A DNA stretch of 64,000 bases, from contig JAGFBZ010000563.1 of NCBI GenBank assembly GCA_018398805.1, positions 248,001-312,000 of the forward strand, in the 5' to 3' direction. This document shows, piece by piece, positions 14,301 through 23,076 of this stretch. The notes under the pieces were generated by a model that ran no database searches, was not told the origin of the DNA, and worked only from the letters and a program-made list of their open reading frames with translations. The position numbers and the translations under genes are program-made. Source of the stretch: Hirundichthys speculiger. Taxonomy: Eukaryota; Chordata; Actinopteri; Beloniformes; Exocoetidae. Position 1 is the stretch's first letter. Each line of letters starts with the position of its first letter.

Positions 14301-17300
14301 TAGGTGGTCCTCAGACACTAGAAATATATAATGACATGAGTTTTAAGAGAAATCCTGGGAAGAAAACCAAAAAAAAAGAACAATGCTTAGCAGTTTTATT
14401 ATTTCCACTTTAAAGGCAGGGTAAGAAACCTACAGATGATGTCACATCTGCTGATATTTTATTCAAAATATCAACAAATCACAGAAATCTGGCTCGTCCC
14501 TCCCCCTCCCTCCAGTGGTCCCCGAGAAAACTCACCCCATCATGGACCCTCTCACTCCTCGCCTCATGTGTGGGAGCAAGAACCCCTCCCCCATCAGTGA
14601 TTGGCCGGAGCAGTGGTTTCTGGTTTCTGGATGCTGTTTCTAGTTTTTAGAGCCAAGGCAGTTAATGGAGACGGGTTTTCTTTGTGTGTTTGTTTTACAG
14701 TTTACCCAAGATAGTGGCATCTAGCAGATGGTGAGGAGATATGCACTGAATATAGTCAAATAAAATTACGTAAACTCACTTATTAAAAACTAGAACCTGA
14801 GCATAAAAAGATAAAGTGTGTATCAGGCAATGTGCGCTTACAAAGACCATTTAAATATGTCATATACTGTATAAACATACAAGTATTTCCCACACTACAT
14901 ATGCTGATTGGAAAGTCACTTGATTGATCATCAGCAAGTCGTTTTGAAAAAGGAATTGTTTCTGCCCATCAAAGGGAGTGTTACAATGCCTTTTCCGAAC
15001 TTCTTTGAGTCTATCATTTTATAGTGAAACAGTTAGTCAGTAGAAAATGTTCAATACGATTCCCAAGAGTGGATTTCTCAACAAGTTCACTCTGAGGTCA
15101 GACTGCGCTATGCCCAGAGAAATTGCAAAGACCACACGCGAGGCCCTATAGACTTGAGTAAGCAAAGGTTCATGACCGTACAGTTAGAAAAAAACTGACA
15201 GAGTATGACTCGTTTTAAAACTGCCTCCAGAAAAAAAAAAAAAAGAACAAGACAGCATGTCATGCTTGCAGAGTTTCATCTGAATGAGCTACAAAACTTG
15301 TGGAACAAAATCCCTTCAGACAGATGAGACTGAAGGGAAGATGTTCGGTGAAAACCAAACACAGCATGTCAATGCAAGCACCTCGTACCAAGTTTTTAGT
15401 ACGGTGGCTGGAGAGGGGACGGGTTTGTTTTATAGCCACATGAACCTGGGCAGATTTCACTCACTGAGTCAGCCATGAATACGTTGTCCAGAGTATTCTG
15501 GAGTCAAATCTGAGAAAACTGTCTCACGGCTAAAGAATATTATCCCGAGAACACGGAAAATCTATGTCAAAATGGCTGCGGGAACAAAAAAAAAAAGCAA
15601 ACCAGTTATTCCTTCACATCAATGTGAGAAATTCAAAACATCATAGGAAAAATGATTACTTAAAGTCATCAGTGATAAAGGCAGCTCTACAAGCTAGTAA
15701 GTCAGTGGTGTTCAAACCCGGTCCTGGAGGGCTGCTGTCCTGCATGTCCTAGATATGTTTCCCTGACACACCACACCTGATTCCAGTGAATAGATCATCA
15801 TCAGCTTGTCATCCAGGTCTGCACAGGTCTGTTAACGAGCCATTCATTAGAATCAGGTGTGCTGAAGTAGGGAGACATCTAAGACATGCGGGACAGCGGC
15901 CCTCCAGGACTGAAGTTGGACACAAAATATTCAATCATGGTTTGTTCTTCGTTTTCTTCTGCATTTTGACTTAGTTGTTGTGAAATAAATACAGACAGAG
16001 GAATATGTTTTTGTTTGTTGTGTTGTTTCCTTCTTCATTTTGAGAACCGCCAAGGACCAGATGACTGTATATGGCAGGGGTGTCAAACTCTAGTCCTCGA
16101 GGGCTGCTGTCCTGCATATCTTAGATGTTCCCTGCTTCAGCGCACCTGATTCAAATGAATGGCTCGTTAACAGACCTGAGCAGACCTGGATGACAAGCCT
16201 ATGGTGATCCATTCATTAGAATCAGGTGTGAAGCTGGAAAATATCTAAGATGTGTAGAACAGCAGCCCTCGAGGACTGGAGTTTGACACCCCTGGTATAT
16301 GGACTACTTTGAAGTGATATTCATTGCCTTTTTTGTCTCATGTGATTGGCAATGAAATGACTATAAAACAATATATTTTAATGCATCTTCTTTGGCTTTC
16401 AATAAACTGCGATTATATTCTATTGTATTATGGAGTTTGTAGTTTACTGATATTGACAGTAGTGGCAGATGATTTGCCAATGAAAGTAACTGTTCGTGGT
16501 TCTCTTTAGTTGCTGCTCCATCCATCTGCCTAGCTCCCAGACATGTTCAATCTCTGACATTTATTCAGAAAATTACAGTTTATTGAGACAGTGTCTGTCA
16601 TTTAAGTGTTTTGCTGAGATAACGCACTCAAATTTCCTCTTGACAGAGGTCAAACTCTGATCTTTAACACTGTGTCCAGCACATTCTTTTCTTAATATGA
16701 TTTCTGGATCAATTTCAAGGATGCAAATACGACACCATAACAAGATATTCTGAAATTTGATGCCAAGAGTGGGGAATGAGGCGCTTATTGTTGTGCTCCT
16801 ACTTGATCTGTTGCATAGTAAATCTTCTGTTTCCCCCCAGTGGTCACTGTTATTTTCACACTGTCATTTCATTAATTTTGCCATGTTTTGCAAATTAAAG
16901 AAAGGCATAAACAGAGATAATGGTTCTCTCCATTTTTCAATAAAAAGGCTCTTAAAGAGCAACGCATTCCAAAAATGATTTCGTATCCTGAAGGGAATGT
17001 GTGGTAACATCTGAGTAAATGAGATTAGAGGATGATAGGATCTTTGTTTGTAGCTGTGAATCGATCCTTCACAGGCTGCACATATCAACACTGAGATTTA
17101 AAACCTTTAGATTTCACGCTGTACATGCATATTCTGGGCAAGCCCTCAAAATCTTTCATTCCTGAAGTCTTATTTGCTGAATGATTGGGCTTTTCTCTGG
17201 AGAGCTGCCAAAACTGCCTGGATTGATGGGACGTGTGATTCTCATCCAGCAATAGCAAAAAGCTTACAGATAATACCCCACAAAACACAGATCACCTCCT

Positions 17301-19174
17301 CCACCTTCACGGCTTTAATAAGAGAGTTGTTTTTTGTGAATTATTCATCACAGTGTTTCTTTTGAAAGAGAGACGAAGCTAACCTCTGCCCCTTTCACAC
17401 ACGTGTTTCACAGCGCTTTAAGTCAAAGTCAAATAAATGTGTTTCGATGTCGGAACGATAGCATTTTAATCATGGTCACCGCGCAGCGATGTGTGGATAT
17501 TCAAAGATTTAGATCAAAAGGAGCTGTTAGATGTCTCGTTGCAGCTACATAAGAAGTTCTTAGATAGCGAGTCTGGAACGTAAGCTGCATTTATTTGCAT
17601 GCGAGCCAGAAGTCTCAGCAGAATTTTAAGTTGGCTTCCACCATGTTTGATTGATTATGTGTTTTCTTGGCCCGTTTGTCAGTGAAATCTCTCGCTGTGG
17701 TCAGTTAATTGCCACAGTCTTGATGTGAACTCGTGATGGCACCATTTTATCATCCGAGTCTTGGCAGTCAAGCCCGTAATTGCATGTATAGAAATTACAA
17801 AGTACTTCTAAATGTCAAATTTTGTTTAACTATCTTACTGCATTTTTTTTTATGCAACTAAATTTAAAAAACATGTTTTTAAGCATAATCACAAACAGAA
17901 CATGTGTTCAATGAAACCAATTCTAATTCTAAAAGGCCTGAGTTACCCTGTAAAATCTACAAGGAAAAAGAAAAAAACAGAATACAGTACTTTAAAAATC
18001 ACGTAAACCCATATTTTATTCACACACACTCACATAGAGACACACATTAAACTTAGAAAATGTACAACCTTTACCTTTTTTTTTCTTTCGAAAAGGTAAT
18101 TTTGAATTTGATGAGAGTGACAGGTTTTAAAACGGTTCCTACTGTGTCGCATCCTCTCTTCATTTGCTAGAGTTTAAGGAGATGACGAGTTCTCTCCCGT
18201 TCTTTATCATAAAAGAATGAGGATGTAGGATATGAGCTGCAACTGTTCTGGATTTCCTATGTTATGTGTGTTTTTGGTTTTTTGGTCAATTTGCAGCAAA
18301 TATTTCCAGTTGGTAAAAGGTCTGGACTGCAGGCAGGCCAGTTCAGCGCCTGGATTCTTCTACTATAAAGCCATGCTTTTGGATGGCCTTGTTGAAAGAT
18401 CCAAAGCCTCCCCTGAAAATAAAACGAAACAAACAAACAAAAAAAAAAAATAAGAGTCTGAATAGGAGCTTACGTTGCTCTAAATCCTGTATATACCTTT
18501 CAGCATCAGAGATGCAGGATTTTCAACTAACGGCTTATTTAGATTGTGATTTAGCTACAGCTGATGCCACCATGTACCTCATGTTCTTTCTTAGATGCTG
18601 CTTTGAACTGAACTTTTTAGAGGGAAGTTGTTTTTAAAGTGTTTGGAGCTGTTGTTTCTGAGCAAAATTAAAGCTAAATGAAAACAGACATTGATCCTTT
18701 CTACACAAAGTGAGGGGAGTTCTATATTTTATACGACACATGCATAATCTAACTGATCTATTCTTTCTTTTCTAGATGACAAGAACCCATGCCATTTACC
18801 GGAGGCTCCCGGTCCCTGTCGGGGACTGGTGACGCGCTACTTCTTTGACAGCAAGGACTCAGCAGTGCACGCGCTTCTTTTATGGTGGCTGCTTCGGGAA
18901 TGCCAACAACTTTAAAAACATGGATGCTTGCCGAGCTAAATGTCAGAACCCAGGTAGGCAGCGTGAACCTTTCCAGTCTTACAGTGAGGACTGGCACACA
19001 TCTGAGCCGTCAAACGCAGCCTTGTTAGATCCCATTTAAAAACACAAGTACAAATCTAAATATCCACGATGGGCGGATGGTCCTGGGATGAACCAAGGAA
19101 AAATAAAAGCGTTACGGTGGTTGTTCCCATCATATGAACGATGGAGATTTACACATGTTTTATCTCATGTACCC

Positions 19175-19219
<45 letters not shown>

Positions 19220-22200
19220 CAGCCTCAAGCTGCAGAATGGTATTTTAAGTCTTTATTTTTTAATTTTAAAGTGTTTAATTTGGCCAAATTGAAGCAGTCT
19301 CTGTGACTTCAGGGTCCACAGAGGCAGATCAAAGTTCCTCCACAACAAATGGAAACACATTTCAGAGACGGAGTATTATCAAAAACACTTTAACCTCAGA
19401 GAATTAGCTTTCTGATGAATTTTCACTTGAGTAGGAAATAGCATTACACTTTGATTTAACTTTCAACAAACCAAAGCAGACACTATTACTCCAAACTTCG
19501 TAACGACTCAGGAGTCATTTAAACTTTGAATCAGTCGGGGAAAATAACGAGTAAGTCACTAGACTGTAACGATTTCAGCCAGCAGCCCATGTTACACAGA
19601 AAATCAATGAACTCCCTCTTTTCTTTCATTTTTAGACTCTTGTTTTAATTTGTAGGCAATGTGTCTTATAGAAACTTAATGAAGGAATGAGATTACATGG
19701 AAGTTTAATTTGCTTTCTGTAGAGTCTTTTGGATCAGTGTTCTTCTAGCGTATTGGAAACAGCCTCAAATGTTCAACTTTTGTTTTCTGTTTCTGTGCAG
19801 TGAACCCCTCCACACCAGAAGTCCACATTCCCAGAGTCAGCCTTGTGCAGCCCACTGTCTTGACCGGTAAACATGAATCCACCTCAGCATATTTGTGCAA
19901 TTATCTGATACTGTTTCATGCCTTAAGAAGATTAGTGTAAATCAGAAACAGCTCCACTGGGAGTGTCCAGTTCTACAGTCAAGTTGTAACTAGCTTATTT
20001 TATAATGACTAAAGCAGCCTATCAGGAGTAGCATCAGAGACTTTAATTTTCTTTTAAACCATATTGAGATTTTTCTTTTTTGTTTGTTTGTTTTTTGTGG
20101 TTCAGGATCAGGCAGCACTTATAAGTGATAGAATGTCATTTATTTAAAGCAGCGGTTCCCAAACTTTTTTAGCCACGCACCCCCTTCTATGTCTCAACCG
20201 GGTTGACGCACCCCCGATCCCCCACCCCTTAAAAAAAATGCAACAAGCTTTATTATAGCCATATTAAAGTTGCATGTTTATTCATGCTAAAATGACCAAA
20301 CCACATATACATAATAATCACAATCACAACAATGCGCTCTCGCATTTAAATTAAAACTGAAACACTGTAACACAGTTCCAATTTATGAAACAAAGTTATG
20401 CGCAGGCTTCCACTTTTAAGAGCAAAGAGGATGATGACATGCTCAGACTCAGTGGCAGAAAGCAGATAAGTTGAGGAAAATGTAAATACTTTGAACTTGA
20501 ACAAAAATTGCAGCAAGTTCAAATGACCGTGGAACTAACACAACCCGTCATCATAACACAGCATTGAGCATATTTGCGAGAATGAATAAAGTAGAGGCCA
20601 CAAGCTAGGTGCAAATGCAGTGGTAGAAGAATATAACTTCTTCTTCTACGCTTCACTTTAAGATGACGTGCATTTTGAATAGCCTGCATTTATTTATTCA
20701 TTAAAATTACAGTTTTTGATTTAAAATTTTACAAAGGAAATGTTTATTTATGCCCTGCGATGGACTGGCGACCTGTCCAGGGTGGACCCCTGCCTTTCGC
20801 CCGTAGATGGCTGGGATAGGCTCCAGCAAATCCCCGTGACCCTTCAAGGATGAAACGGGTATAGAAAATGGATGGATGGATGTTTATTTACACATCTTTA
20901 TTGTGTGAAAAAAAAAAAAAAATTATCAGACCGCCATTACATTTTTCATCTCGCGCACCCCCTAGAGGCAGCTTGCGCACCCCTGGGGGTGCGCGCACCC
21001 CACTTTGGGAATCCCTGATTTAAAGTGACATGTGAGACTGAACAACAGCCAGCCCATTTTATATCCCTGTAACAAGAGCCCGACTGATTTATCAACCAGC
21101 TGATGTTATCGGCCAATATTAGCTATTTCCCAGCTTATTTGTATCAGCTTTTTAATGGCTGATATATGAAAATTTTAAAAATGAAAGATGAAATGAAAAA
21201 AAAAAAAACATCCATTAAAGATGCTATTAGTGCTGATGATGCATAGTTTTTCCACTAGAGGACATTCTGCAGCTACCTGTTGACAACATTCATTTGGCGC
21301 TCCTTAAACTTTACACCAACAGAACTTTACTATATTTGTTGTCCAGTTTACATTTTGTGTTTATTTTTAAACTGCATCATTTTGTGTTAGTGACTCGATA
21401 GCAGATACAATGAATATTAGCAAAATCTCATTATGTCTTGCGTTTCTAGGAGAAAGCTATTAATGAGCTGGGAAACCAGATTTCTGCATCACCTGTTATC
21501 GGTATTGGTATTGGTTTAGAAGCCATATATCAACTGGGCTCGACCTGTAACAGTCACAGCAGTCATGGAGTGTTGATTTAAACAAAACAGACACATTTTT
21601 GAGATGAACGGTGTCAACAAAATACAAAACGGATGCCATAAAACAATAAACACAGTAAAACCCAACACCGTGACACTTATTGATCATTATCATATGTTCA
21701 TTTCAGGAGAGATGATTGTCAGTGAAACCTTTGACGCAAATGAATGAGTCCAAGCAGGAGACAAATGGTAAGAAAATATGCTCTTACATGTTTGTTAATG
21801 AAAGAATGCAACAGAGTAACACACACACACACACACACTGACAGGTTTTGCTTGCGTGTTTGTTTTCAACTTGACTAAGAGAGGAGCAAGAAGAAGAGAT
21901 GTTTTTGAGTCTCTCGGACAGAGGTGTCCAACTCTGTTTCATCTCGGGCCGCATCGGCATCATGATGACTGTCAGAGGGCCGGTTATTTGTTTCTTTCCA
22001 GACCAGCTGTGTTGTCAGACTTCACAGTAGTTGTGAAAGACGCTTGAACATCGGTTTTGTCGTTAAGAGCGAAGGGCAGAAGCAAAGGGCATCAGTGTCA
22101 AAAATCTCATTTGTCACAAAGTCCCGAGTGTTCATCTTCTAGTTAGCTATTAGCTATGACGGAGCGTATATTCTGGCTGTCGTGGTCTCAGGCTGCTATG

Positions 22201-23002
22201 TGCTGCAGCAGAGAGCTGAGGAGGAACCTGGTCTGTCTCCGAGGCTCGGCAAAGGAGTTATAATTCTAAGAATTCAATCTCTCTCCTGTCAGAAAATATT
22301 GGAAGAAAAAGATTCAGGATGATCTGTCCTCCATAGTTTAAACTCCCTCTCTGTCAGATCCTTTTTTTCTGTCTTTGTTTTCAGTGTAAAACTTTACAGA
22401 GATATCCAGCATTTAATAAAGCATCTTGGAAGAAAGAAACACTTGGTTGATTACAAATAAGCTAAGCTGTTCACTTAAAAAAAATGGAAAATAAAAATCT
22501 ATATTTAGGGGAAGAATATTTGGTAGTAATTTGCATAAGCAATAAATTCTCATTAGGAGTATATTAATGTCAAAACCTACAAAGGTTGGAAAAAGAGCAA
22601 ATGTGATGTGGAGCCTCCTGTTGATGCTGCCATGTTGAAACTAAAGACTGACATTTAGTGGCTGTACAAGGAAGTACACTTTTAATCGTCGTGGGATATG
22701 CTGTTATGTTGACATGATGTGTTAAAACACTGAATCTCCTCTCAAGTGTTTTAGGTCTATTAGTAAATTCACTGACAGAAAATGGTTTCGCTTTAAGAAG
22801 GTATTCACCTTGGTGGTCAGTCCATAACACGATACAAGAGAGACCAAATCAAAAATGTCACTTCTTTCTGCATGTTTTTATGCAATTTGGGGTCAGTGTC
22901 CTGCCCAAGGGTAATTCAGCATGAGAGGCATCTGGACAACCAAACTCACTGCACCACAGCCTTTGGACACCAGAAAAGCTATTAAAAATATATAAATTAA
23001 AA

Positions 23003-23076
<74 letters not shown>

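Larger units (their letters stand above)
790..18775 (+). other. tfpi intron of about 18 kb
   Basis: Bounded by the Kunitz-1 donor and the Kunitz-2 acceptor TTTTCTAG (18768-18775). It holds most of the transposon fragments of the left third (listed separately). The stretches 790-2520, 10630-15700 and 16300-18770 show no convincing exon. Human TFPI has an extra linker between K1 and K2, so a small phase 1-1 exon could hide here, but I could not identify one. Direct K1-K2 splicing keeps the frame. Confidence 0.75.

Noticed and set aside
14400..14720. Possible repeat shared with 47580-47860 (CTCCAGTGGTC, TGATTGGC)
   Set aside because: Only short blocks match in order. The similarity is too weak to claim a family by eye.
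18845..19039. Frame starting at TTG that carries the second half of Kunitz 2
   Set aside because: Not a separate gene: it is the out-of-frame half of the Kunitz-2 exon plus intron read-through.
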